Source of the DNA: Blattamonas nauphoetae
Lineage: Eukaryota; Preaxostyla; Oxymonadida
DNA length: 64,000 nt
Assembly (NCBI GenBank): GCA_033064195.1
Contig: JARBJD010000245.1
Span: forward strand, 50,280 to 114,279
Reading direction: 5' to 3'
Program-made: the position numbers and the translations under genes
Shown: positions 10,559 to 20,346 of the stretch, in pieces
How the letters are laid out: every line of letters starts with the position of its first letter
Position numbering within the stretch: position 1 is the first letter of the stretch
Notes under the pieces: model-generated
Database searches by the model: none
The model's input: the letters and a program-made list of their open reading frames with translations, nothing else
What the model was told of the DNA's origin: nothing

Positions 10559-12793
10559 AGAAACGTTGTTGATATCAACTTGGTCGATGTCGGTGGACAA
10601 CCAGAGAATCCCTTCTCTGTCCGTCACATCCCAAATGAGCATGAGCGGCCCAAACTCCGATTTGAAGTTTCTCATACTCATCCGATTCCCAGTATTTTCA
10701 CCTACTTCCCACAAAGACAAGACACTCCCAATCCCCAACTATCCAAGCAGGTTGTCGAGACATGGGATCGAGTTGCTTTCTGTAACACTGATGCACCATC
10801 TCTAATCTCGAATGAATTCAACAACCCAACCAGCCATCTGCTCACGTCAGTTCGCCTGATTGTTGTGTGTTCAAAGGAAATGATGATTGGATTCAGCGGA
10901 AACAAAAGGGATGAAGTGTTGTCCATGGGTGCACAACACCCCCCACATGGGTATTTGAGTGCTCTGTGGGAAAAGACACAAATTCCACTCGCTCAAATTC
11001 ATCTTCCAATGAACATTTTCCCAAAGCAGACTCTGTTGCTTGGCACAAGACAGATTCTCACTCCCTTCGAGATCCGGGGTATCCTCTCTCTTGTTGACAA
11101 GGAGTATCGGAAGGACCGCCTGGTCAAGTTCGACGAACTCATCAATGACGGACAGCCATTGACAGAGGCTGATGCACAGCTCGTCCTCTCTGATGAAGGG
11201 GCATTCTCAGTGCTCCTCGATTCTGACCTCAGATCACTCCAAACTCGAATCCCGAATTTGGGATCGTTGGACATGTCCGACCTCCAGTCGTTGGTATCGT
11301 TCGTGAGCGGAACAATGCCACTTATCTCGGATATTTTGAGGATGTGTGAGTGTTTTCTCTTGTTTCTGAAGCAGTTCGCGAATGAAGTTCAGGACGAGTC
11401 ATCTGATGAAGCTCAGGAGACGATGCAATCTGTGGATGCCACATCGACAGACCAAACTAGGGATGGGATCGTGACCACATCTCCCCTGTTTCGTTGGGTG
11501 GAACCTTGGAAGCTGGATGTGATGAAGAAATGTCTCCAGACTAGTTTATCCGTTGCATCTGGACGTTTGACACAGGCCCTTGAACGTAAACTTCTTGGAA
11601 AGAGAACAGCTCTCAGTGATGCGGATGTGAAGTTGGTGATGGAAGGAATGAAAACAAATCCGCTGCTGCCTTGGTGGCGCCGACGACACCTCATCCCCTT
11701 CGTGACTGATGTGCCCGAGGACTGCAAAGAACTGGTGAAACAGCTCACTAAGAAAGACAAAAAGCTCAAGCGGAAAGATCGAGAGATCTGCATCACAGTT
11801 CTTCTGATCCATGCACCCATCGAAATGTCTGAAAAGGCTCGTTTCACCGCTTTCATCAACGGATGCGCACTGCCCACAGCTGACAAAGAAACGCTGATCT
11901 CTCTCATCGATAAGAACCCTCACGATCAGGAAGATGTTGACGAATGGAACAAGGCACTAACTTGTCTCGAAGAAATAGAGATACTGACTGGTCTCAAAAA
12001 GAAAAAAGCGCTCGATGAGTTGCCACGTTCTCTTTTGAGCGATTATCTTCTGAAGCCGAGGGGAATGCGTGGAGACAAGTCAACAATTCTGCGACTCATC
12101 GAACAAGCACCACTTTCGGAGAAGGACAAGGACACTCTTCTTTGTTTGGTGAACGGAAAGCCGAGATTCACCTCCAGCCGTCGCAAAGAGATTGCTACGT
12201 TGTGTTGTCCGAGAATTGCACCCGAATCTGAAGAAGAATGTGTGAAAAAGATCCGTGAATCAAAACTTGACGAGGAGAAGAAAACAAATCTGGCAAATAT
12301 TGTGAGGGCTCACAAATCAATCGATTTTGAAGAAATCGCGCCTCTGGAGGAGTTGATCAAAAATGACGATGTTTTGAAACCGAAATCGAAAGTTCTGTCA
12401 TCACTCCTTGATCGCAGTTTCGTCCTCCCCGAATCTGATCGATCTTTGGACAAGAAATTGGATGAGTACATCAGACTGGAAGTAGTGCGACTCGAGAAAT
12501 GTCTGTATGACAAACAGATGCACCTCCTCAAGCGTCTCCAAGATGCCAACCTCTCGTGGAAAGATCTGGCAGCTCTTCTTTGTTGTCCGAATGGAGGCAC
12601 TTCCATTTCTCTTCCTGGATTGAAAGTGCTGTTTCCAGCACAGCGTCCAAGCATGAAGCTTCCAACAGCCACACCTCTTCTACAAACACCTGTGCTGGAT
12701 CATGAGACGGACAATCGACCCAATGGGAAGACCAAAAGAATGGAAGATTCATCCGACATCCCCCAAAAACGGTCACCGGACGGATCTAATTGA
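10559..12793 (+). CDS. In-frame continuation of the Crinkler/RHS-like ORF, ending in the host gene's tail
   Basis: This frame directly follows the TAG at 10556 in the same phase. It begins with 'NVVDINLVDVGGQPENPF', and its first in-frame ATG lies only about 300 bases further on. It is therefore probably the C-terminal half of one ~1,500-codon protein split by a nonsense codon, read through, or miscalled. The body is Lys/Glu/Leu-rich and helical with no motif I recognise. The last ~25 residues (KTKRMEDSSDIPQKRSPDGSN) almost match the C-terminus of copy C (KTKRMEDSSELPQKRSPRGSN). The inserted gene thus seems to have captured the last exon portion of the gene it interrupted. Confidence 0.5.
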   Translation, partial: RNVVDINLVDVGGQPENPFSVRHIPNEHERPKLRFEVSHTHPIPSIFTYFPQRQDTPNPQLSKQVVETWDRVAFCNTDAPSLISNEFNNPTSHLLTSVRLIVVCSKEMMIGFSGNKRDEVLSMGAQHPPHGYLSALWEKTQIPLAQIHLPMNIFPKQTLLLGTRQILTPFEIRGILSLVDKEYRKDRLVKFDELINDGQPLTEADAQLVLSDEGAFSVLLDSDLRSLQTRIPNLGSLDMSDLQSLVSFVSGTMPLISDILRMCECFLLFLKQFANEVQDESSDEAQETMQSVDATSTDQTRDGIVTTSPLFRWVEPWKLDVMKKCLQTSLSVASGRLTQALERKLLGKRTALSDADVKLVMEGMKTNPLLPWWRRRHLIPFVTDVPEDCKELVKQLTKKDKKLKRKDREICITVLLIHAPIEMSEKARFTAFINGCALPTADKETLISLIDKNPHDQEDVDEWNKALTCLEEIEILTGLKKKKALDELPRSLLSDYLLKPRGMRGDKSTILRLIEQAPLSEKDKDTLLCLVNGKPRFTSSRRKEIATLCCPRIAPESEEECVKKIRESKLDEEKKTNLANIVRAHKSIDFEEIAPLEELIKNDDVLKPKSKVLSSLLDRSFVLPESDRSLDKKLDEYIRLEVVRLEKCLYDKQMHLLKRLQDANLSWKDLAALLCCPNGGTSISLPGLKVLFPAQRPSMKLPTATPLLQTPVLDHETDNRPNGKTKRMEDSSDIPQKRSPDGSN

Positions 12794-12925
12794 ATCAGTC
12801 ACACCTCTTGATAGAACCAACAAAGAATTCCACTTCAGCATGCCATTCATTTTCATTTTCTGTCACTTCATCGTCCTGATCACACCACCATTCTCGTATT
12901 TATCGAAACATAAACAGTGAATTGT
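12728..12925 (+). repeat. Shared C-terminal tail and 3' flank (original 3' end of copy B)
   Basis: From AAGACCAAAAGAATGGAAGA through the stop to the ATTTATCGAAACATAAACAG stretch, this closely matches the 3' ends of copies A and C. It is the displaced end of the copy B gene and defines the right border of the inserted segment. Confidence 0.7.
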
Positions 12926-13030
12926 CCAAGTTGTGGAATTGACTGAGTGAAGTATCATTCATCCTCCCCTCCCCCCGCGTCATTCTTCTCTGTTCCCTCA
13001 CCCGCACCCTCGTCGGAAATCTACAACAAC

Positions 13031-13366
13031 ATGTGGAACCAATTCAAGCAGCAGCCGAACTGCGCCACTCACAAAATCATCTCCACTCGCTCCCCACTCA
13101 ACCCCGCCATTCTCCAGTCCATCATCGGCCTTCTCCAGTCCACATACCACTTCCATCTGCTTCCTGGGTACTCCAGCAACAAGCAGGTGATCTGCCTCGT
13201 CTCCGCTCTTCCTCTCAAGAACAAGACACCCATCCCAGTCCTTCTCACCCTCCAGCCACACATGGAGAATGGAAATGTCAATGTTGCTTTTGATTATGCA
13301 TCCCCATCTCCAGATGTTGTCAACGGTCTCAGTGATTGGATGATCGGCCAAATATCAGATCTCTAG
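13031..13366 (+). pseudogene. beta-adaptin appendage-like fragment, copy C
   Basis: This is nearly identical to the copy at 3886-4221 (MWNQFKQQPN to SDWMIGQISDL, TAG). The frame is open upstream to about 12947 through a Pro/Ser-rich stretch. The conserved open frame in copies B and C, which differ by a few substitutions, hints that it may still be translated. Without a trunk it cannot act as an adaptor-complex large subunit. Confidence 0.5.
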
Positions 13367-13607
13367 TCACTCACCCTCACCCTGTCAATACATACATACA
13401 TGCATCCAGCCATACAGCCAGCCAGCCTTTGATTCGGTCTTTCTTTTTCACGTCCACATCATCGACAATTTTGACTGTCTGAAGGAGGCGTTCACAATGA
13501 AACATTCTTCCGAAACTGCTCCTCGGAAGGGACTATTGAGGCGTTTTTATTGCTCCTCTGAAGTTGAGATGAGAAAGTGAAGGATGATTTGGGCAGATCC
13601 GTCTACC

Positions 13608-16600
13608 ATGCCTCCCAAGCATAAACCGAAGAGAAATCTGACTGCTTCACAATCGACTCAAGTCTTTAAATCTGATTGCTCTTGTCTTTCGGATGCGTAC
13701 ATCCAAGATTCTTCGAACAAAACCATCAACAAAACTAACATCAATTATTCAACAATTTCTTCATCTATTGTCTCCACAGCCGATCTTCTCTCAATTAATG
13801 CCGATGATCGTAAATATATCCAAATTTCCAAGCAACTTCTGCAATATGAAATGAAACGAAGACGAATTTATGTTCCAACGATCTCATTCCATTCACGCCG
13901 AGAGGATGACGAGACTTCTCTTCCTGCCTCCATCACATCAGATTGGCATTTAAATTTGCCGGATTCAATTACGATCTATGATCTCCAGGAAGGGTGTATC
14001 TCTCTTTTCGATCAAGTTAACTCTGGAATGGAATTGACATCAATTGAAATTAATTATGCTGTCCGTTTCCTGGAATATGCATGCATTCACATCAAACACC
14101 GCGATAAGTACCACAACCAGCTCCTCGAATTCATCTACCCTGAAGAGACACACTGTCAAACACAACTGGTCTCGTCCTTGATCAACCTACTCTCTCTTCC
14201 TTCCGACACGCTCCAAACAGCTGTTCTCTCGTTCCTGGATGTTGGTCTTTGGAATTCAAAAAGGGATATCTCTGTTGCAATGGCTGTGACCGGAGTGTTG
14301 CCTCAACTCTTCCAAGTCCTGAAGCCACACGAAATTGCATTGAATGACACAACCATGGAATTCCACCGACATCTTACTTCAATTGTGGACTACTTTTTCA
14401 GATTTTCCTCACCAGAGTCCATCAGCAATCAACTCCAACGATTCAGGTACTCGTCTCGCAGCACACAGATCGCATCCACAATCATTGAACAAATTTTCGA
14501 ATCATTCTGCACGTACCTGCAGTATCTCCTCACCACCCCGGTTAGTCCCACTGGTCATTGCTCTGGCTTCACTCTTCTGTCGAATATGAAACAATTCCGT
14601 CGCCAAACAATAGGCCATCACTCTTCTTCCTCCTCACCATCAATTCGACATTTTTTTAGAAAGATTCGAAAGAACATGATGGAAGAACTTGTTTCCATGT
14701 TGGGTCTTGCCTCTTCAAGCGAAGCAGAAATCTCTCCTCATTCTGACCAAACGAAATCCACCGATCCAAACCAAGAGAGGTTTGTTGATGGGCTGAGAAA
14801 GAGCATGACAAAAGAACAAGCATCATTGTTGGATCTTGCCTCAACAAGAAAAACACTCGACAGGTTTCTCTTTGACTGCGAGTCAAAGCTGAGCAAACAC
14901 TTGTGGGTGGTAACATTTGAAAGACTCCTTGCTCGGGTGAGTGAGGGGAAGCAGTTCTCTGATTTGGGGGTCCATGTGTTTCGGTGTTTCATGTCTCGTC
15001 GCCCGGATAAAGTCAGTCCACTCTTCTGGCCGGACAAGTTTGAATTCAAACTGAATGACACAATTCTGTCTTCGTCGAAATTGGATTCGAAATCGCTCTG
15101 GACACTCTTCACACCGACTCAGCCACACCATGCTGCCACCATTCTCGATGCATTCGGTTGGTTCTTGAGTCATGATGATAATGTGACGGATGTGCGGAAC
15201 ATTTGGAATGAATGGTTCCCCTGTTTCATCAATGCTGTTGATCCATCGAAACTGCCGTTCACTGTTGAATTCATCGAACTCCACACAACACTCATCCAAA
15301 TGGTAGATGATCATCTCACTGGGATTCGAGATTATGAATTCGAGCACAGAGATCAATTGACAGATCAGCTTCGAATCGAACTGGACGAGCTCTTCATCAC
15401 TTTCTACAAACAATCGAAGAATTACATCGTCCATCTTTCACTCCATCCGTTCGCATTGGACAATGAGCGAGAAGACACGATTCTTGATTTTCTCATCGAT
15501 TTGTTTCGATACGACTGGATAACCAACCTGGACGAGCCACTTCGAGCGGAACTGAGACGAGAAATGGATACATCAGCACTCTCATCGTCATCTCCGCCCT
15601 TCATCATCACATCTGAAATCGCTTGTGATCTCACCGATAAAGAGTTTGTGAATGTTGTGGACAGAATTGTTGCTCTGCTCGACAGCGACTCGTGTTTGGA
15701 TGACGACACCATCCTTCAGATCTGCACATTCATCAGAATACAACTCAGTCGCGTCTATCTGCCCGACTTGTTCAGAAACGCTGGGAGATCAACCGAACAA
15801 TACTTCCACGCCTTCGAATCTCTCCTCTCTCTCCACATTGAGTCTTTTGAACGAGCACCAATCCACTATCTCCTCACGACTCGACCAGACGAAGAACCAA
15901 CATTGGACGAATGGGACGATGTTGATTTGGAGAGAGTTGGAATTGTGAAGCGAATGATCGACCAGAACCAACTCTCAATGATTTACGAATCGAAGTTGTT
16001 CGAGTATTTCGTCGTCGATTTTGGCATCCGAAGCCTTCCGCAAGCTCGCCATTGCGCCACTCGACTGTCTCAACCACAACTCGAACGATTGCTTGCTCCG
16101 TCCATCGACAGTCTCGGCAAATTCTTCATCCAGCCACGCTATTTCGAGTCATATGAAAAAGAAGGACGTGAGAAAGCCTTCGTCAATGTGTGCAAATTGT
16201 GTGATCAACGTGTGGTTGCTCAGTGTGTCAGCCGGATTGGATTCTTCTCTCGCGTTGTGATTGGTTTGTTCAACGAGAACATCTATGCAAGCGACTCGTT
16301 TTTCCACATGATCATTGATCGTGGATTTCATAATAAAATGGCACGCGAAGATCGGAAGGCGGTTCGAAGCACAATTCCGTGCTTTCTGGAAGAAGGATGG
16401 CAGGATGCGTTGGACCTCATATTCATTCAAGATATCGATGATCCCGACGACGAATACAGAACAAGACGAAGGATGCAGTTCTTCGGGACGAATGGAGGCA
16501 CATTCATTTCTCCACCGACTCCTCTGCCCGGTTCTGAAGAGAAAAGACGTAAGGAAGGAAATCGGCCGAAAGGAGGCAAACCCCCTCCAAAACCAAAAAA

Positions 16601-16820
16601 GATGAAACTCCGTCCTGTTCACGTGACTCCACAGAAAGGTTCTAAAGCGTACAATCAGATGGACGGCGCACCCTATATTCCCAGTTCAACGTCAGTGTCA
16701 CAGATGATGAAAAGACTTGGAATGGACAGCCCAACCGTTCCCAGGACACACAGGAAGACCAAAAGAATGGAAGATTCATCCGAACTCCCCCAAAAACGGT
16801 CGCCACGTGGGTCTAATTGA
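13608..16820 (+). CDS. Large helical-repeat (HEAT/ARM-like) family protein, copy C
   Basis: An intact intronless frame of about 1,070 codons starts at the conserved MPPKHKPKRN; an in-frame ATG at 13584 is also possible. The layout matches copy A: Ser/Thr-rich N-terminus, alternating leucine-rich helices, and the 'CFLEEGWQDALDLIF' patch. Its tail is longer and strongly basic and proline-rich (GGKPPPKPKKMKLRP), ending KTKRMEDSSELPQKRSPRGSN. About 490 bp (15352-15843) is identical to copy B although the flanks differ, which suggests recent gene conversion. Function unknown. Confidence 0.7.
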   Translation: MPPKHKPKRNLTASQSTQVFKSDCSCLSDAYIQDSSNKTINKTNINYSTISSSIVSTADLLSINADDRKYIQISKQLLQYEMKRRRIYVPTISFHSRREDDETSLPASITSDWHLNLPDSITIYDLQEGCISLFDQVNSGMELTSIEINYAVRFLEYACIHIKHRDKYHNQLLEFIYPEETHCQTQLVSSLINLLSLPSDTLQTAVLSFLDVGLWNSKRDISVAMAVTGVLPQLFQVLKPHEIALNDTTMEFHRHLTSIVDYFFRFSSPESISNQLQRFRYSSRSTQIASTIIEQIFESFCTYLQYLLTTPVSPTGHCSGFTLLSNMKQFRRQTIGHHSSSSSPSIRHFFRKIRKNMMEELVSMLGLASSSEAEISPHSDQTKSTDPNQERFVDGLRKSMTKEQASLLDLASTRKTLDRFLFDCESKLSKHLWVVTFERLLARVSEGKQFSDLGVHVFRCFMSRRPDKVSPLFWPDKFEFKLNDTILSSSKLDSKSLWTLFTPTQPHHAATILDAFGWFLSHDDNVTDVRNIWNEWFPCFINAVDPSKLPFTVEFIELHTTLIQMVDDHLTGIRDYEFEHRDQLTDQLRIELDELFITFYKQSKNYIVHLSLHPFALDNEREDTILDFLIDLFRYDWITNLDEPLRAELRREMDTSALSSSSPPFIITSEIACDLTDKEFVNVVDRIVALLDSDSCLDDDTILQICTFIRIQLSRVYLPDLFRNAGRSTEQYFHAFESLLSLHIESFERAPIHYLLTTRPDEEPTLDEWDDVDLERVGIVKRMIDQNQLSMIYESKLFEYFVVDFGIRSLPQARHCATRLSQPQLERLLAPSIDSLGKFFIQPRYFESYEKEGREKAFVNVCKLCDQRVVAQCVSRIGFFSRVVIGLFNENIYASDSFFHMIIDRGFHNKMAREDRKAVRSTIPCFLEEGWQDALDLIFIQDIDDPDDEYRTRRRMQFFGTNGGTFISPPTPLPGSEEKRRKEGNRPKGGKPPPKPKKMKLRPVHVTPQKGSKAYNQMDGAPYIPSSTSVSQMMKRLGMDSPTVPRTHRKTKRMEDSSELPQKRSPRGSN

Positions 16821-17992
16821 ATCATTCACACCTCCTGATGGAAAAAAGAGAATTCCACCTCAGCATACCATTCATTTTCGATCACTTCACCACCATGATC
16901 ACACCACCATTCTCACGTTTATCAAAACAAGAACAGAGTATTATCCAAATTGTGTCATCAATTGTGATGGGAAATGATGGAGTGATTGGATCTGGCCAAA
17001 AATTTTTGAAAACTTGCATTTCGGGCTTTTTATGTCCTAGAGGACAAAAAGTGTTCTTGTAAAAAAACCGCTTCACTGTGACACAATTTGTCTCATTTAC
17101 TTGAATTCAATCGTTTTAAAAAAGTATAGAATGAAGTGCGGGTTCGTGTGATCGCACCTCTCTTGTCGTATTGAGTGGTCCTCTGTGACTCTCTTCCACA
17201 TTCACTTCGCTTCCATCATGTGTATATTCTTCCTCTTTCATATTTTATTACTGTTTGGCCTTTTCAGCGAGAAAATGTGTGTTCCAGTCTTAACGCACGA
17301 TTTAACAAAGATGAGATATTGATCCATAAAAAATGGTGTGTCCTGCTAGTTTGACTCATTTATCCATGTTCTACCATTTAGGTTGTTGTTGTACAGTTTT
17401 GTCTACTTTCATGGGATGACCACCAAAATCAAGCAAGTTTTGTCACGATTCACCGTGATCTGGGTCAACAAACATGACAGTGGAAGAATAATTACAGATT
17501 TAAGCGCAGGAAGAAGTGACGAAATAGAATATGCACACATAAGAGTTTTTATGGAAGATGATTGGTTGGCGGCGTGGAGAGGATAAAAGGAGAAAAGATT
17601 CTAAAAAGAGAATTCAATGGATACAAACTCCCCAGATTCTTCATTTGACGCCATCGGAGGGTCGTAATTCAGGGACGATAGCGAGGAAACTTGACAAGAA
17701 AAATCAAACATCACCCATTTACCTCGTCGTGAGTAGGAACAACATCACTTCTTACTTATTTCGGTCTCTATTCCTGTTTTATGTCATAATTTTGTCAAAT
17801 TATCAATCACCATCCAATATTGCGACCTATGACATGGGTGCAAGTTTTCTAAAATTTTTGGCCAATTGGATGATGTTACTTTATGAAAAAAACAATCCTC
17901 GAAGAAAGATCAGGCAAGACGAATAGAATCTATTCAGGAATCAAGAAGTCTACCATAAAAACGCTCTTCCCGGCTCGAACGATGTGATAAAG
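16821..17992. other. Intergenic stretch without a recognised gene
   Basis: The first ~100 bp is the diverged 3' flank of the triplicated unit. The rest is A/T-rich with only short unrelated frames. I see no RNA gene, repeat or transposon signature. Confidence 0.5.
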
Positions 17993-18298
17993 TCAAACAA
18001 ACAAACCGAAAGAGATACATAAAAGCAAGACAAGTGATACCAAGGGTGTTTTGACAGTATGGGCAGAGACAGTGTTGTACGTGAGGTGCGGGCATTTCAG
18101 AATTGCTGTGATGGCGTCTTCAGCATTCGTGTTCCGCTGTGTGCGAGACGAGGCAGAGACCTCATCCAGTGTTTTGCACAGGCGCTCTTCGGAGTACCAG
18201 GCACAACCAGCATTTTGTGTGCACTTCTGACAAGTCGCAGAGGAGGAGCAGTCGGTGCAGACGAGATCAGATGCTCGGGAGATTGGTTCCGTGCACAT
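17993..18298 (-). CDS. PSI-domain-like cysteine-rich protein with C-terminal membrane anchor (5' end uncertain)
   Basis: The frame encodes a cysteine cluster 'CTDCSSSATCQKCTQNAGCAWY' followed by 'LC', the spacing of a PSI (plexin-semaphorin-integrin) module. It ends in a hydrophobic stretch (VSLVLLLCISFGLFV) that could be a tail anchor or GPI-type signal. No N-terminal signal peptide is seen from the ATG at 18298. The frame remains open about 55 bases further upstream (to about 18353) without another ATG, so an upstream exon is likely but its junction was not found. Extracellular or lumenal display is inferred from the disulphide pattern. It lies tail-to-head behind atg4 on the same strand. 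Confidence 0.45.
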   Translation of the reverse strand: MCTEPISRASDLVCTDCSSSATCQKCTQNAGCAWYSEERLCKTLDEVSASSRTQRNTNAEDAITAILKCPHLTYNTVSAHTVKTPLVSLVLLLCISFGLFV

Positions 18299-18511
18299 TG
18301 TGACGGCTGGAATCAGTCCCGATCCGTTTCGAGTAAAAAAGACAGAAATCAGTCAAAATAGAGCGCAAAAAAATAAATATGGCGAGCAAGAATGTCAAAG
18401 AACAAATTGTCCAGCCTTCAGCTATTCTCAAAACGAGAGTACGCTTCAGACACTACTCTGCATCGCAGATGACAGCCACTACAGACTTGGAGCCCGTTTG
18501 TCCGTCATACG

Positions 18512-20296
18512 TCAGCGACTCTCCTGAACGGAAAAGATAGGAGAAGGCATGATGTGAACGAGTTGGCAGAACTGAGCGTACTCCGCCGAGTTCCTGATCA
18601 GAAAGCAGAGCATCATCGACGGGTCGATCTTGTCAATCGCGATCCTTTCGATGGACTGCACGTGGTAAGTGTTGATGTTGAGTGTGGAGAGATCCTTCGT
18701 TGCTGGTTGGGTGGTGTGTGGATCGAGATAGAACAACTCATTCCCTTGATGTCCAACAAACCACAACGAATTTCTCGGCTTCCCTCCGATGATTCCAAGC
18801 GATGTGGGGTGGTGGAGACATTCGAGGAGAGACGAGAACAGAATTGGGTCGACAGTGAAGAGGCCGAGACGGATGGGGATAAGGACGATGCAGGATGTGG
18901 AGCGAGACGAGTGGGTGGAGGGGTATTGATGGAGAACCGACTCGTTTAGAGGCGAGTCGATGAACTCTGCTGAATCTATGGTCAAGCCAAGAGGTCGTGA
19001 GAGTGGAGAATCAGGAACAGCGTGTGTCCGGACTGAGAAATTTGATTTCTTTACATGTGAAGGGACAACAGGCGATTGAAGGGTTGGTTCCGACGGCAAT
19101 TGCTTTGCATTGGTTTGGGGCGATCGTGCTATTTCTGCAATCTTTATTGGCCTCGTGTTTCGCATCAGATGAGCCGTTGGAGACGGTGTTGGCACTCCCG
19201 GCTCAGAAGGAGGATGGAAAGGAGAAAGCAAATCAGAAGTGATGAAAGCAGGGGCAGAGACGAGTGTCGAGCGAGATGAAAGGTATGGCGTCGTCTGTAT
19301 CGAGATATTCTCCCAATCTCCTTCCTCGTCCTCCAGGTCGGCCATAACCCACTCGTTTGAGTTTTCCTGAGGGTGACTTCGATGCCTTGAATCGTCAGAT
19401 GGGAAATGGGTGGTAAATGAGGAGTTAAACGATTTGTCCATTGTATGGAGAGGAGACCGGGCGGTCATTCCAGAAAGAGTGGGAGGGAGAGGTGCAGACG
19501 AGTTGGCTGAAGATACAGCGGACACACAACTCGTTGAACATTCATCGGAAGACTGTGTGACGATGTCATTTGTTTCATTTGTCCGAGAAGAGGCTTTTGA
19601 GATAATTGTGATTACATCTTGACCAATGGAGTTCCTAGCTTCAGAGGCTATAGTTCGCTCTGGTGAATACGTACTCAATATGTGTTTGGGAGCACAAGGA
19701 GAGGGTTGTTTCAAAGGAAAACGAGAAAAACGTCCTTTTTCTTTGAATCGTTTTGAGAAAATTAAATTGAGTTCCGAATGAAGAAAAAGTTGATCTGTCA
19801 CATGGTACACCAGTGGAAAATGTTGAACAGGACCATTTGAGACAAGCTTTTCTAAAACTCGAGCGGCATCAGATGGACAGAACCATGACCCAATTTTCTT
19901 ACCAATAGATCTGGCTGTCATACTTATTGTGTGGATAGACATTCCGGATGTTTCTGTATCAAAGAAATATTTGATTATATTCTCTTCATTGTGATTCGTA
20001 TGAAATTGTTGGGTTCGTCGAAGAGCTTCGGCTGTCATCATTTGAAGGCTACGATGGACACATCCCCATCCACGATCTGTTTTGTAAGAGGTATTAGCAA
20101 TAGGATCAAATCCCTTTCGATACGTAAACCAGAATAGCTGTTTTACTGACAGGTTGAAAACGAACGTGTCGGAAATTTGATGAAGGAGTGTTCCATCAGT
20201 TTGTGTCACAGGTCCAACTCTGAATGCATTGCCAAATAGATAAGCGATGTTTGAATCGTTTGAACGCTGAATTGACGTTGTTTCAGGATAGGCCAT
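18512..20296 (-). CDS. ATG4: ATG4-type cysteine protease
   Basis: An intronless protein of 594 residues. The catalytic Cys sits in 'YKTDRGWGCVHRSLQMM' (Cys79), matching the RGWGC motif of ATG4. Near the C-terminus 'GIIGGKPRNSLWFVGH', then 'LDPHTTQ', supplies the Asp and His of the triad. ATG4 trims the C-terminus of ATG8 to expose glycine and later removes ATG8 from lipid, acting in the cytosol during autophagosome formation. The protein is longer than typical ATG4 (about 400 residues) because a Ser/Thr/Pro-rich insert of roughly 240 residues separates the two catalytic halves. The start is only 50 bp from the divergent start of the zinc-finger gene, so the two likely share a promoter region. 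Confidence 0.9.
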   Translation of the reverse strand: MAYPETTSIQRSNDSNIAYLFGNAFRVGPVTQTDGTLLHQISDTFVFNLSVKQLFWFTYRKGFDPIANTSYKTDRGWGCVHRSLQMMTAEALRRTQQFHTNHNEENIIKYFFDTETSGMSIHTISMTARSIGKKIGSWFCPSDAARVLEKLVSNGPVQHFPLVYHVTDQLFLHSELNLIFSKRFKEKGRFSRFPLKQPSPCAPKHILSTYSPERTIASEARNSIGQDVITIISKASSRTNETNDIVTQSSDECSTSCVSAVSSANSSAPLPPTLSGMTARSPLHTMDKSFNSSFTTHFPSDDSRHRSHPQENSNEWVMADLEDEEGDWENISIQTTPYLSSRSTLVSAPAFITSDLLSPFHPPSEPGVPTPSPTAHLMRNTRPIKIAEIARSPQTNAKQLPSEPTLQSPVVPSHVKKSNFSVRTHAVPDSPLSRPLGLTIDSAEFIDSPLNESVLHQYPSTHSSRSTSCIVLIPIRLGLFTVDPILFSSLLECLHHPTSLGIIGGKPRNSLWFVGHQGNELFYLDPHTTQPATKDLSTLNINTYHVQSIERIAIDKIDPSMMLCFLIRNSAEYAQFCQLVHIMPSPIFSVQESR

Positions 20297-20346
20297 CGTG
20301 GTGGGTCAGATCTTCTCCTCAATTTTAACGGATTGATTTGCCAGTG

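Larger units (their letters stand above)
7372..12725 (+). mobile_element. ~5.3 kb inserted segment carrying a Crinkler/RHS-like NTPase gene
   Basis: Copies A and B of the unit are 3.88 kb apart at a shared landmark (191 and 4069). Copies B and C (4069 and 13214) are 9.15 kb apart. The ~5.27 kb excess matches the stretch between the break in copy B (about 7370) and the return of the family's C-terminal tail (about 12.73 kb). About 250 bp of the original copy B 3' region is missing. No terminal repeats or target duplications are obvious by eye, so the mechanism is unknown. The stretch 7393-7880 holds no convincing gene. Confidence 0.6.

Noticed and set aside
17140-17175. tRNA-like GGGTTCG word with local pairing
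   Set aside because: No matching A box, acceptor stem or anticodon arm could be built; no tRNA was called anywhere in the window.
18953-19640. Plus-strand frames opposite ATG4
   Set aside because: They are shadows of the real minus-strand gene, which has full catalytic motifs.
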